Notes: generated from the letters alone by a model not told the origin. Shown: positions 16,806-25,680, counted from the stretch's first letter. The stretch: 64,000 nt of DNA from Acetobacteraceae bacterium ESL0709 (GCA_029433415.1 JAQTIA010000003.1:372001-436000); one strand, 5' to 3'. Numbers and translations: made by a program.

Positions 16806-17363
16806 TTATTTTAATTTTACACGGGACATATCTCCTTTCAATTTTAAATCGGCAATAAGCAAGGGCGTCGCTTTTGCGGCCGCTTCTTGTCCTTCCTTGA
16901 TGGAAGGATAAAAAAGCGTGGCATAGAAGATAAAGCGGACATAAGCGACTTTATCACTATAGAAATAGCTGGAAGGCCCAGGATCTTTTCCCGTCCTCTT
17001 CCTGACGGCGGCGCGTCTCAGAAGATCAAGTTTGTAAGCAGCGGCATCTTCAAGATAACAGGCTTTTTCATGGGGAAGATGTTGGTAATAACCTTCCGGC
17101 CTCTTGCGTGGCGCCCCGATTATATGGTCATCTTCCTCGGAGGACATGTCATAACAATGATAATCGTAAAGATGATCTGAGATGGCATAGAGGCCGCCTT
17201 TTTTATATAATCTCACGAAATCCCTTTGTGCTTCCTTAAAGACGGCAGCCTGCTCGGGGCTGGACCATTCTGCCGCGTAAAGTAAAGGGGGGAGGAGTGA
17301 CAGTGATAGCAGGCCAGAAAATACCGTGATTTTGATATATTTTAACATAGTACCCGCTTTCAT
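16806..17363 (-). CDS. Small secreted protein, putative inhibitor/immunity family (divergent subgroup)
   Basis: About 185 residues from the ATG at 17363 (AGGCAGGGA just upstream). It has a signal peptide ending near LLYAAEW, so the product should be periplasmic. The core has the family pattern FVRLYKKGGLYAISDHL, a Cys in DYHCYDM, KACYLEDAAAYKLDLL, then GKDPGPSSYFYSDKVAYVRF and FYPSIKEGQEAAAK. The last motifs are shared with the genes at 24896, 31947 and 33118 rather than with its immediate neighbours, so this subgroup is spread over all three runs. Function is unknown; the inhibitor role is inferred from its linkage to muramidase genes. Confidence 0.65.
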   Translation of the reverse strand: MKAGTMLKYIKITVFSGLLSLSLLPPLLYAAEWSSPEQAAVFKEAQRDFVRLYKKGGLYAISDHLYDYHCYDMSSEEDDHIIGAPRKRPEGYYQHLPHEKACYLEDAAAYKLDLLRRAAVRKRTGKDPGPSSYFYSDKVAYVRFIFYATLFYPSIKEGQEAAAKATPLLIADLKLKGDMSRVKLK

Positions 17364-17527
17364 TTCCCTGCCTGATGCCATTAAGAAAATATATTCATGA
17401 CATGGAATATGTATCTGAAAAAAGCGTTTTTATCATCAAAATAAAGCGCGATTTCTCGTGACGCTGCTCTTTCCCATATTGTCCGGCAATTTTTTCTGAA
17501 GAAAACGAACATAAAGGAGTAATTTTA

Positions 17528-18049
17528 TCAAGGGATTTGCGGTTCATGGTCGATATAATAGGGACAGTTATTCGCAGCAGCTTCGGAAGCATCCACGACA
17601 GATTGGAAGACGCCACCTTCACCTTCCCAGTTATAAGGAAAGAGAAGAACACGATAAGACGTGCTTCTTACGTATCGTGTTAATGTGATATCTTCGCCCT
17701 GGGCCTTGGCATGTGCACAATAGAGAGCTTGTGTTAAATGTCTTCCCTCATCTTCAAGATAACAAGCCTTTAAGGCAAGGCTTTTCCTGATACGTTCCTC
17801 TGGCGTTCCCGGACTCTCATGATCATTCATAATGCGTTTTAAGTTTTTATAGTAACACTCATCAATCTGTTTTCTGAGAAGATCAAGGCCGCCATTATTA
17901 TAGGCGACCCTGAAATTCTGTTCAGCGTCCATGGCAACGGCGTTATTATCTGGCCTGTCCACTGAGAGGCTATCTACAGTACTAAAAGCCTTCAAGGGAA
18001 ATGCAGAGACGAATAAAGCGCATAGAAATAAAAGAACGATGTATCTCAT
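17528..18049 (-). CDS. Small secreted protein, run C type
   Basis: A 173-residue protein with a signal peptide (about 22 residues, ending AFS) and the run C core NFRVAYNNGGLDLLRKQIDE followed by CYYKNLKRIMNDHESPGTPE and LALKACYLED. Four Cys (in ECYY, ACYL, LYCAH, NNCPYY) could form two disulfides in the periplasm. Its C-terminal half (EGRHLTQALYCAHAKAQGED) is distinct from the other copies while the core is nearly invariant. It lies 46 bp downstream of its neighbour. Function inferred only as above: possible inhibitor of a cognate muramidase. Confidence 0.65.
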   Translation of the reverse strand: MRYIVLLFLCALFVSAFPLKAFSTVDSLSVDRPDNNAVAMDAEQNFRVAYNNGGLDLLRKQIDECYYKNLKRIMNDHESPGTPEERIRKSLALKACYLEDEGRHLTQALYCAHAKAQGEDITLTRYVRSTSYRVLLFPYNWEGEGGVFQSVVDASEAAANNCPYYIDHEPQIP

Positions 18050-18095
18050 ATTATAAAACAGAGCCTGTTATATCGATCAAAAAGAGAAGCCTTTA

Positions 18096-18617
18096 TCAAG
18101 GAAGTTGCGGTTTATGGTTGATATAATAGGGACAATCGGCCCTAGCTGCTTCAGGAGCTGCTACGCTAGAGAGGAAGACACCACCTTCACCCTCCCAGTT
18201 ATAGGGAAAGAGAAGAACACGATAAGACGTGCTTCGTATATACTGGGTTAGTGAAATATCATCGCTCTCTTTTTCGGCGTGGCCGCAATAAAGAGGGGTC
18301 ACAGAATCCAGCCCTTTATCTTCGAGATAACATGCTTTCAGGGCAAGGCTTTTCCTGATACGTTCTTCTGGCGTCCCCGGACTCTCATGATCATTCATAA
18401 TGTGTTTTAGATTTTTATAATAACACTCATCAATCTGTTTTCGGAGGAGCTCAAAGCCGCCATTATTATAGGCGACCCTGAAATTCTGTTCAGCGTCCAT
18501 GGCAACAGCATTATTGTCCGGCTCATTAACAAGACGTTTATCCAAAGAACCAAAAGCCCGCAAGGGAAATGCAGAGACCAGTAAAGCACATAGAAATGAA
18601 AGAACGACGTATCTCAT
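18096..18617 (-). CDS. Small secreted protein, run C type
   Basis: A 173-residue paralogue with signal peptide ending RAFG. The core is almost identical to its neighbours, with HIMNDHES in place of RIMNDHES. The C-terminal type is KGLDSVTPLYCGHAEKES, ending in KPQLP, shared with the genes at 19744 and 20877. Four conserved Cys are present. It is followed by a 46-bp spacer, as are all copies ending in QLP or similar. Predicted periplasmic; specific partner unknown. Confidence 0.65.
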   Translation of the reverse strand: MRYVVLSFLCALLVSAFPLRAFGSLDKRLVNEPDNNAVAMDAEQNFRVAYNNGGFELLRKQIDECYYKNLKHIMNDHESPGTPEERIRKSLALKACYLEDKGLDSVTPLYCGHAEKESDDISLTQYIRSTSYRVLLFPYNWEGEGGVFLSSVAAPEAARADCPYYINHKPQLP

Positions 18618-18635
18618 ATTATAAAAAAGAGCCTG

Positions 18636-19157
18636 TTACTGAGGTAATCGTGTTTCAGGATTAATATAATAAGGACAATTTGCTCCTGTTATAGAAACCA
18701 TTACAGTAGAAAGATATACGCCACCTTCACCTTCCCAGTTATACGGAAAGAGAAGAACGAGATAAGAGGTGCTTCTTATGTCTCGTGCGGATGTAACATC
18801 ATCATTTTCTTCCTTAGTCTCGACACAATAAGGAGCTTGTGTCAGTTTTCTTCCTTCATCTTCTAGATAACAGGCCTTCAGGGCAAGGCTTTTCCTGATA
18901 CGTTCTTCTGGCGTTCCCGGACTCTCATGATCATTCATAATGCGTTTTAGATTTTTATAATAACACTCATCAATCTGTTTTCGGAGGAGCTCAAAGCCGC
19001 CATTATTATAGGCGACCCTGAAATTCTGTTCGGCATCCATGGCGACCGCATTATTGTCTGGCTCATTCACAAGACGTTTATCCAAAGAACCAAAAGCCCG
19101 CAAGGGGAATGCAGAGACCAATAAAGCACATAAAAACGAAAGGACGACGTATCTCAT
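18636..19157 (-). CDS. Small secreted protein, run C type
   Basis: A 173-residue paralogue with the same RAFG-type signal peptide as the gene at 18096 but a different C-terminal half (EGRKLTQAPYCVETKEENDD) ending in ETRLPQ. This tail type also occurs at 19176 and 21889, and each copy with it is followed by an 18-bp spacer. Tail and spacer therefore travel together. Four conserved Cys are present. Predicted periplasmic. Confidence 0.65.
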   Translation of the reverse strand: MRYVVLSFLCALLVSAFPLRAFGSLDKRLVNEPDNNAVAMDAEQNFRVAYNNGGFELLRKQIDECYYKNLKRIMNDHESPGTPEERIRKSLALKACYLEDEGRKLTQAPYCVETKEENDDVTSARDIRSTSYLVLLFPYNWEGEGGVYLSTVMVSITGANCPYYINPETRLPQ

Positions 19158-19175
19158 ATTATAAAACAGAGCCTG

Positions 19176-19697
19176 TTACTGAGGTAATCGTGTTTCGGGA
19201 TTAATATAATAAGGGCAATTATATCCTGTTATAGAAACCCTTACAGTAGAAATATACACGCCACCTTCACCTTCCCAGTTATACGGAAAGAGAAGAACGA
19301 GATAAGAGGTGCTTCTTATGTCTCGTGCGGATGTAACATCATCATTTTCTTCCTTAGTCTCGACACAATAAGGAGCTTGTGTCAGTTTTCTTCCTTCGTC
19401 TTCGAGATAACAGGCCTTCAGGGCAAGGCTTTTCCTGATGCGTTCCTCTGGCGTCCCCGGACTCTCATGATCATTCATAATGCGTTTTAAATTTTTATAA
19501 TAACACTCATCAATCTGTTTTCTGAGAAGCTCAAAGCCACCATTATTATAGGCGACCCTGAAATTCTGTTCAGCGTCCATGGCAACGGCGTTATTATCTG
19601 GCCTGTCCACTGAGAGGCTATCTACAGTACTAAAAGCCTTCAAGGGAAATGCAGAGACGAATAAGGCGCACAGAAGTAATAGAGCGGCATATTTCAT
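19176..19697 (-). CDS. Small secreted protein, run C type
   Basis: A 173-residue paralogue combining the KAFSTVDSLSVDRPDN-type N-terminus (as at 17528 and 20312) with the LTQAPYCVETKEE-type C-terminal half. This combination is direct evidence of mosaic assembly within the run. Signal peptide, core and four Cys are intact. It is followed by an 18-bp spacer. Confidence 0.65.
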   Translation of the reverse strand: MKYAALLLLCALFVSAFPLKAFSTVDSLSVDRPDNNAVAMDAEQNFRVAYNNGGFELLRKQIDECYYKNLKRIMNDHESPGTPEERIRKSLALKACYLEDEGRKLTQAPYCVETKEENDDVTSARDIRSTSYLVLLFPYNWEGEGGVYISTVRVSITGYNCPYYINPETRLPQ

Positions 19698-19743
19698 ATT
19701 ATAAAACAGAGCTTGTTATATCGATCAAAAAGAGAAGCCTTTA

Positions 19744-20265
19744 TCAAGGAAGTTGCGGTTTATGGTTGATATAATAGGGACAATCGGCCCTAGCTACCTC
19801 AGGAGCTGCTACGCTAGAGAGGAAGACACCACCTTCACCCTCCCAGTTATAGGGAAAGAGAAGAACACGATAAGACGTGCTTCTTACGTATCGTGTTAAT
19901 GCGATATCTTCGCCCTCGGCCTTGGCATTTCCACAATAAAGAGGGGTCACAGAATCCAGCCCTTTATCTTCGAGATAACATGCTTTCAGGGCAAGGCTTT
20001 TCCTGATACGTTCTTCTGGCGTTCCCGGACTCTCATGATCATTCATAATGCGTTTTAGATTTTTATAATAACATTCATCAATCTGTTTTCGGAGGAGCTC
20101 AAAGCCGCCATTATTATAGGCGACCCTGAAATTCTGTTCGGCATCCATGGCAACAGCATTATTGTCTGGCTCATTAACAAGACGTTTATCCAAAGAACCA
20201 AAAGCCCGCAAGGGGAATGCAGAGACCAATAAAGCACATAGAAATGAAAGAACGACATATCTCAT
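19744..20265 (-). CDS. Small secreted protein, run C type
   Basis: A 173-residue paralogue with the RAFGSLDKRLVNEPDN N-terminus and the GLDSVTPLYCGNAKAEGED C-terminal type, close to the genes at 18096 and 20877. Signal peptide and the four Cys are intact. Followed by a 46-bp spacer. Predicted periplasmic; role inferred from the array. Confidence 0.65.
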   Translation of the reverse strand: MRYVVLSFLCALLVSAFPLRAFGSLDKRLVNEPDNNAVAMDAEQNFRVAYNNGGFELLRKQIDECYYKNLKRIMNDHESPGTPEERIRKSLALKACYLEDKGLDSVTPLYCGNAKAEGEDIALTRYVRSTSYRVLLFPYNWEGEGGVFLSSVAAPEVARADCPYYINHKPQLP

Positions 20266-20311
20266 ATTATAAAACAGAGCCTGTTATATCGACCAAAAGT
20301 AGAAGCCCTTA

Positions 20312-20830
20312 TCAAGGAAGTTGCGGTTTATGGTTGATATAATAGGGACAGTTACTTCCAGACACTGCAGAAACATCTTCACTGGAAAGGAACACACCAC
20401 CTTCACCCTCCCAGTTATAAGGAAAGAGAAGAACGAGATAAGAGGTTCTCCGTATATACTGAGTGAACGAAATATCATCGCTCTCGTTTTCGGCGTGGCC
20501 GCAATAAAGAGGAGTAGTACCTAGTCCACTATCTTCTAGATAGCAGGCCTTCAAGGAAAGGCTTTTCCTGATGCGTTCCTCTGGCGTTCCAGGACTCTCA
20601 TGATCATTCATAATGCGTTTTAGATTTTTATAGTAACACTCATCAATCTGTTTTCTGAGAAGATCAAGGCCGCCATTATTATAGGCGACCCTGAAATTCT
20701 GTTCGGCATCCATGGCAACGGCATTATTGTCTGGCCTGTCCACTGAGAGGCTATCTACAGTACTAAAAGCCTTCAAGGGAAATGCAGAGACGAATAAGGC
20801 GCACAGAAGTAATAGAGCGGCATATTTCAT
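20312..20830 (-). CDS. Small secreted protein, run C type
   Basis: A 172-residue paralogue with KAFS-type signal peptide and a SGLGTTPLYCGHAENESDD C-terminal type ending SGSNCPYYINHKPQLP, shared with the gene at 21352. The core has LSLKACYLED instead of LALKACYLED. Four Cys are intact. Followed by a 46-bp spacer. Confidence 0.65.
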   Translation of the reverse strand: MKYAALLLLCALFVSAFPLKAFSTVDSLSVDRPDNNAVAMDAEQNFRVAYNNGGLDLLRKQIDECYYKNLKRIMNDHESPGTPEERIRKSLSLKACYLEDSGLGTTPLYCGHAENESDDISFTQYIRRTSYLVLLFPYNWEGEGGVFLSSEDVSAVSGSNCPYYINHKPQLP

Positions 20831-20876
20831 ATTATAAAACAGAGCCTGTTATATCGATCAAAAAGAGAAGCCTTTA

Positions 20877-21305
20877 TCAAGGAAGTTGCGGTTTATGGTT
20901 GATATAATAGGGACAATCGGCCCTAGCCACCTCAGGAGCTGCTACGCTAGAGAGGAAGACACCACCTTCACCCTCCCAGTTATAGGGAAAGAGAAGAACA
21001 CGATAAGACGTGCTTCTTACGTATCGTGTTAATGCGATATCTTCGCCCTCGGCCTTGGCATTTCCACAATAAAGAGGGGTCATAGAATCCAGCCCCTTAT
21101 CTTCGAGATAACATTCATCAATCTGTTTTCGAAGGAGCTCAAAGCCGCCATTATTATAGGCGACCCTGAAATTCTGTTCAGCGTCCATAGCAACAGCATT
21201 ATTGTCCGGCTCATTAACAAGACGTTTATCCAAAGAACCAAAAGCCCGCAAGGGAAATGCAGAGACCAGTAAAGCACATAGAAATGAAAGAACGACGTAT
21301 CTCAT
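20877..21305 (-). CDS. Small secreted protein with 31-residue in-frame core deletion
   Basis: A 142-residue copy. The core jumps from KQIDEC directly to YLEDKGLDSM, losing the 31 residues between the two conserved CY motifs that are present in every other run C member (YYKNLKRIM...ALKAC). One Cys is lost, leaving three. At DNA level the junction lies at the short sequence ATAACAT, which occurs at both ends of the missing 93 bp in sister copies, so slippage or microhomology deletion is likely. Signal peptide and tail are intact, so a product is still expected, but probably an inactive or altered one. Confidence 0.6.
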   Translation of the reverse strand: MRYVVLSFLCALLVSAFPLRAFGSLDKRLVNEPDNNAVAMDAEQNFRVAYNNGGFELLRKQIDECYLEDKGLDSMTPLYCGNAKAEGEDIALTRYVRSTSYRVLLFPYNWEGEGGVFLSSVAAPEVARADCPYYINHKPQLP

Positions 21306-21351
21306 ATTATAAAACAGAGCCTGTTATATCGACCAAAAGTAGAAGCCCTCA

Positions 21352-21870
21352 TCAAGGAAGTTGCGGTTTATGGTTGATATAATAGGGACAGTTACTTCCA
21401 GACACTGCAGAAGCATCTTCACTGGAGAGGAAGACACCACCTTCACCCTCCCAGTTATAAGGAAAGAGAAGAACGAGATAAGAGGTTCTCCGTGTATACT
21501 GAGTGAACGAAATATCATCTCTCTCTTTTTCGGCGTGGCCGCAATAAAGAGGAGTAGTACCTAGTCCACTATCTTCGAGATAGCAGACCTTCAGGGCAAG
21601 GCTTTTCCTGATACGTTCCTCTGGCGTTCCCGGACTCTCATGATCATTCATAATGCGTTTTAAATTTTTATAATAACACTCATCAATCTGTTTTCTGAGA
21701 AGATCAAGGCCGCCATTATTATAGGCGACCCTGAAATTCTGTTCGGCATCCATGGCAACGGCATTATTGTCTGGCCTGTCCACTGAGAGGCCATCTACAG
21801 TACTGAAAGCCCGCAAGGGAAATGCAGAGAACAGTAAAGCACATAAAAACGAAATAACGACATATCTCAT
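21352..21870 (-). CDS. Small secreted protein, run C type
   Basis: A 172-residue paralogue, closest to the gene at 20312 in its tail (SGLGTTPLYCGHAEKERDD) but with a signal peptide of the RAFS type (SAFPLRAFSTVDGLSVD). LALKVCYLED replaces the usual LALKACYLED. Four Cys are intact. Followed by a 46-bp spacer. Confidence 0.65.
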   Translation of the reverse strand: MRYVVISFLCALLFSAFPLRAFSTVDGLSVDRPDNNAVAMDAEQNFRVAYNNGGLDLLRKQIDECYYKNLKRIMNDHESPGTPEERIRKSLALKVCYLEDSGLGTTPLYCGHAEKERDDISFTQYTRRTSYLVLLFPYNWEGEGGVFLSSEDASAVSGSNCPYYINHKPQLP

Positions 21871-21888
21871 ATTATAAAACAGAGCCTG

Positions 21889-22425
21889 TTACTGAGGTAA
21901 TCGTGTTTCAGGATTAATATAATAAGGACAATTCGCTCCTGTTATAGAAACCATTACAGTAGAAAGATATACGCCACCTTCACCTTCCCAGTTATACGGA
22001 AAGAGAAGAACGAGATAAGAGGTGCTTCCTATGTCTCGTGCGGATGTAACATCATCATTTTCTTCCTTAGTCTCGACACAATAAGGAGCTTGTGTCAGTT
22101 TTCTTCCTTCATCTTCGAGATAACAGGCCTTCAGGGCAAGGCTTTTCCTGATGCGTTCCTCTGGCGTTCCCGGACTCTCGTGGTCGTTCATAATGCGTTT
22201 TAAATTTTTATAATAACATTCATCGATTTGTTTTCTGAGAAGATCAAGGCCGCCATTATTATAGGCGACCCTGAAATTCTGTTCAGCGTCCATGGCGACG
22301 GCGTTATTATCTGGCCTGTCCACAGGGCGTCCATCCGCAGAGCGTTCCTCTACAGCACTGGAGACCCGTAAGGGGAATGCAGAGATCAGTAAAGCACACA
22401 TAACTAATAGAGCGGTATATCTCAT
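21889..22425 (-). CDS. Small secreted protein, run C type
   Basis: A 178-residue paralogue with an N-terminal insertion after the signal peptide (SSAVEERSADGRPVDRPDNN), the longest of the run. The core and the LTQAPYCVETKEE tail ending in RLPQ are as in the genes at 18636 and 19176, and the 18-bp spacer again follows. Predicted periplasmic, four Cys. Confidence 0.65.
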   Translation of the reverse strand: MRYTALLVMCALLISAFPLRVSSAVEERSADGRPVDRPDNNAVAMDAEQNFRVAYNNGGLDLLRKQIDECYYKNLKRIMNDHESPGTPEERIRKSLALKACYLEDEGRKLTQAPYCVETKEENDDVTSARDIGSTSYLVLLFPYNWEGEGGVYLSTVMVSITGANCPYYINPETRLPQ

Positions 22426-22471
22426 ATTATAAAACAGAGCCTGTTATATTGACCAAAAATAGAAGCCTTTA

Positions 22472-22984
22472 TCAAGGAACTTGCGGTTCATGGTCGATAT
22501 AATAAGGACAATTATTTCGAGCAACTCTAGGGACCACGACTCCCGAAAGATATACACCTCCTTCACCTTCCCAGTTATAGGGAAAGAGAAGAACAAGATA
22601 AGAGGTTCTTCGTATATACTGGGTTAGTGAAATATCATCGCTCTCTTTTTCGGCGTGGCCGCAATAAAGAGGAGTGACCTCGAGCCCATTATCTTCGAGA
22701 TAGCAGGCCTTCAGGGCAAGGCTTTTCCTGATACGTTCTTCTGGCGTTCCAGGACTCTCATGATCATTCATAATGCGTTTCAGATTTTTATAATAACACT
22801 CATCAATCTGTTTTCGGAGAAGCTCAAAGCCGCCATTATTATAGGCGACCCTGAAATTCTGTTCAGCGTCCATGGCGACGGCGTTATTATCTGGTCTGTC
22901 CACTGAGAGGCTATCTACAGTACTGAAAGCCGGCAAAGGGAACGCAAAGATCAGTAAAGCACATAGAAATGATTTTATACGCAT
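22472..22984 (-). CDS. Small secreted protein, run C type, first after muramidase C
   Basis: About 170 residues from the ATG at 22984 (GGAAAG upstream); the open frame runs back into the end of the muramidase C gene, but the signal peptide (MRIKSFLCALLIFAFPLPAF) begins here. It has the family core with FELLRKQIDEC and a tail NGLEVTPLYCGHAEKESDD ending HEPQVP. It is the member closest to the muramidase, 40 bp downstream of its stop, and so the best candidate for its cognate partner. The inhibitor role is an inference. Confidence 0.65.
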   Translation of the reverse strand: MRIKSFLCALLIFAFPLPAFSTVDSLSVDRPDNNAVAMDAEQNFRVAYNNGGFELLRKQIDECYYKNLKRIMNDHESPGTPEERIRKSLALKACYLEDNGLEVTPLYCGHAEKESDDISLTQYIRRTSYLVLLFPYNWEGEGGVYLSGVVVPRVARNNCPYYIDHEPQVP

Positions 22985-23024
22985 TTTTTCAGATCTTTCC
23001 AGAAATAACGGTTTTATTTCTTCT

Positions 23025-24806
23025 TTACGGGGGCGCCGCTCTTTTAAGTTCATCTATATGCTCGGAAGAGCTGCTATAAACACCAGTATCGGGATTATAA
23101 TAGGGAAGGGAATGTGTAACGAGATCACGAGAGGCTACTTGAGCAACGATACCCCAGCCGGCAGATACTCCGTCGTCATTATAATGTCCCATAACGTTAC
23201 GAAGATATGACTTCGCCTCATCATTTCTTTCCTCATTCTTGTACCGAGATTTAAGAGCCTCATGCCAGTCTTTAGGATGATCATTCATGAAGTTAACCAT
23301 GCCCGGATAGCCATCATGAAAAGCACGAAGAGCTACTTCAAGGTTACCATTAAATTGCTCAAGGTAATAGGCCAACTGATGTTTTGTAAGGTTATAACTC
23401 TTGTCATAATCGCTCAGATCCTTAATATCCTTAATGCCGAATTCCTCAGCCGTGTAAAAATTATTCTGTGTTGCTCCCCTTATGGTAGTGCCTGGATGAT
23501 ACTTATGAGTTGACAGACGGCTTTTATTTTCAGGGAAACTGGCCAGATTATCGCCTGAACTTTCTTGCTCTAACACAGCACGGGTCAGACGGTCGAGATT
23601 GATTTTATTATCCGAACTCAGTAAATAATTATTCACTCTATGACGGGGAAGACCCGTCAGAGTGGGAGCCCAGCGTTTGTCGCCTTTATTTACGACAATT
23701 CTGGGATCAATAGTGTCTTGAAAGACCGATTTTTTATCATAATAATTGCTATCAGGAATGGGATCGTCATAATGGTAATATTTCCTGTTAGGAATATATG
23801 CCAGACTTCCATCTTTGTTATGTTGCGGGGGCGGATTTTTCTCAGTACTTTGGGTCTTATCCATGTATTTCAGATGATAAACATCATCCTCAATCTCGAC
23901 CTTCACGCCATTGATATAAACTTCATCCAGCTTCATGCTTGGTTTGCCGTCCTGCTTCTTCTGCCCCGTTTCTTCGGGCAGGATGGACGTAACAATTTTG
24001 CCCGTCTTGCCTTTCCCAACAGTTGCAGAGTGACCGGCCCTTGTCTTTACGGTAGGGACAAGACCGAGAGGGACGCTGTTTCTTTTCTGTCCCGAAAGGG
24101 GGAGGGTTTCATTCCCCTTTAATCTTGGAAGCACTTTTTCAGTCTGTGACGCAGGAGCCGCCGCAGGAGGCACAGCTTGCGGCTGATCAGCGGTTAGAAA
24201 CGAGGACCGCCCCGTTGCCTGTATGGCTGATTGAACTGGAAGATCTTTCACCCGCGCCAGAAGAACATTATCCTGCGCAAGTTTGACATCTTGAGCAGGG
24301 CTGTATGAAGCTTCCGTCAGGCTGACAGGCTGTGATAATGGTGATGGAGGAGAAATTTCCACTTTGTATCGTGATGTACCCAGAGCTGGTTCTCTGTTTG
24401 GCGACATCCCTGAAGGAGATGATATCCTCCCCTGTGCCGTTACAGGGGATGGAGACTCATTTCTTCCGTAATCCCATAATCCTGCCTCAACTCTGTCTCT
24501 TTTTTCTTGAGGAAGCATATGGCGCAGATCTCCCATGGAAAGATCCGTTCCTTTCACTCCGGCGAGCAGACCCTGCGAGAGCAGGGCCGTAGCATAAGGG
24601 TTTGAGGCAAGAGGGGTACCCGCTACGGCCAGAGTGCCGCTCGACCCCATCCCGCCAGTTGGCAAAAGGGCTTCTCCGCCTGAAACATGTCCTTTTTCTG
24701 GCGTGAGAGACTGTTTATAGTTCTTATAGGCGTTCAGGGCATTAATATAAGTTTGCAGCGCAGGGGGGATCTCCCGTGCTACAGGGGCTGTGGGGGTGGG
24801 ATTCAT
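23025..24806 (-). CDS. Muramidase C: tail-linked lytic transglycosylase-like protein
   Basis: A 593-residue protein. Residues 1-110 are the conserved N-terminal domain of this trio (PPALQTYINALNAYKNYKQS, GHVSGGEALLPTGGMG, LLSQGLLAGVKGTDLSMGDL). Residues 110-330 are Pro/Ser/Lys-rich and probably disordered. Residues ~400-545 resemble an SLT lytic transglycosylase: VLEQESSGDN with the expected catalytic Glu near 415, and ALRAFHDGYPGMV. The second motif is GATQ rather than the usual GLMQ, so activity may be altered. The protein ends in DELKRAAPP, a tail shared with its two paralogues. It has no signal peptide, so release via a phage particle or lysis is expected. It heads a run of 12 small secreted-protein genes or remnants. 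Confidence 0.7.
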   Translation of the reverse strand: MNPTPTAPVAREIPPALQTYINALNAYKNYKQSLTPEKGHVSGGEALLPTGGMGSSGTLAVAGTPLASNPYATALLSQGLLAGVKGTDLSMGDLRHMLPQEKRDRVEAGLWDYGRNESPSPVTAQGRISSPSGMSPNREPALGTSRYKVEISPPSPLSQPVSLTEASYSPAQDVKLAQDNVLLARVKDLPVQSAIQATGRSSFLTADQPQAVPPAAAPASQTEKVLPRLKGNETLPLSGQKRNSVPLGLVPTVKTRAGHSATVGKGKTGKIVTSILPEETGQKKQDGKPSMKLDEVYINGVKVEIEDDVYHLKYMDKTQSTEKNPPPQHNKDGSLAYIPNRKYYHYDDPIPDSNYYDKKSVFQDTIDPRIVVNKGDKRWAPTLTGLPRHRVNNYLLSSDNKINLDRLTRAVLEQESSGDNLASFPENKSRLSTHKYHPGTTIRGATQNNFYTAEEFGIKDIKDLSDYDKSYNLTKHQLAYYLEQFNGNLEVALRAFHDGYPGMVNFMNDHPKDWHEALKSRYKNEERNDEAKSYLRNVMGHYNDDGVSAGWGIVAQVASRDLVTHSLPYYNPDTGVYSSSSEHIDELKRAAPP

Positions 24807-24895
24807 CTTTTTACTTTCACCTTAACAGGGCTGCTTTATATAATAATCGCAGCCATCTGCACGCGATTTATACAGGAACGCGCATCCCTTTATTT

Positions 24896-25405
24896 TCAAT
24901 AAAAGATTTTTATTTTCGAAAGAGGTACGTCATATGTAAAGGAATTCGAGGCTTTGAGGTCATCTATAACGGATTTAACGAATTTATTTGTATGATCCTG
25001 CCCATTTTTCAGTGAGGGAAACATATCAATAGCCAGAATTGTCAATCTCACATGGGCCTGTTTTGGATCAAAATAGAAAGTAGCAGGGCCGGGGTCCTTG
25101 CCAGTCTTTTCCTGCTCGGACAGACGCCTCATCTGGTCCAGCGTAAACATCACAGCATCAAGATAATAACAGATCCTTGCACGGTTTTTGGGACTCAGAG
25201 GAGGATGGATATCCATTTTATCGACATAAGTGAAGCAATTGATGACATGGTCTGATAATTGCGCGGGGCTGTCCTCTTTATAAGCCTTGATGAATATAGA
25301 TTTTGCCTTGTCAAAAGAGAGATCTGCCCGCCCTTTTGACAAGGCAAAAGGCGTTGAGCACAGAAAAACCAGAGCGGCAAGAGGGAAAAGGGCTTTACGT
25401 CTCAT
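24896..25405 (-). CDS. Small secreted protein, divergent subgroup
   Basis: About 169 residues from the ATG at 25405; a GTG at 25420 is an alternative. Signal peptide FPLAALVFLCSTPFALS. Core: FIKAYKEDSPAQLSDHVINC, then ARICYYLDAVMFTLDQMRRL, GKDPGPATFYFDPKQAHVRL and MFPSLKNGQDHTNKFVKSVI, which group it with the genes at 16806, 31947 and 33118. It is the last gene of the run after muramidase B and directly precedes the leader of muramidase C. A vestige of the same 3' end (KIKIFY) lies upstream of muramidase B. Confidence 0.6.
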   Translation of the reverse strand: MRRKALFPLAALVFLCSTPFALSKGRADLSFDKAKSIFIKAYKEDSPAQLSDHVINCFTYVDKMDIHPPLSPKNRARICYYLDAVMFTLDQMRRLSEQEKTGKDPGPATFYFDPKQAHVRLTILAIDMFPSLKNGQDHTNKFVKSVIDDLKASNSFTYDVPLSKIKIFY

Positions 25406-25422
25406 GGAGCTTTCTTTCACAG

Positions 25423-25680
25423 TTAATAATCTGCTCTAGGGAAGATTTTTTGCGATATCTTATAAGTTACGCTGGTATGAAGTCCTTGGGTAGGGGCCAT
25501 ATCTCTTCCGGCATTATCTTTTGGTTTCAGAACTTCGTAAAAAGAAACACTCCTCATACTTAATGGATCAAGCTGATAGAAATATTGCCTGACTTTATCA
25601 TTCATACCAGGAAAACCATCGGGAATCATATCGTTAAAGAACTCAGAGACAGCGTCGTCCTTAATATAGCATTTTTGCAT
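25423..25680 (-). pseudogene. 5'-truncated run B small secreted protein
   Basis: Only the C-terminal half of a run B protein remains (QKCYIKDDAVSEFFNDMIPD, then DKVRQYFYQLDPLSMRSVSF, ending RADY). The signal peptide and the first Cys motifs are absent and no ribosome binding site precedes the Met. It is nearly collinear with the 3' half of the adjacent gene at 25702, so it is probably the product of an unequal duplication or deletion. Confidence 0.6.

Noticed and set aside
17528..22984. CRISPR-like appearance of repeated DNA
   Set aside because: The repeats are whole ~520-bp coding genes with signal peptides, not short repeats with unique spacers, and no cas genes are present.
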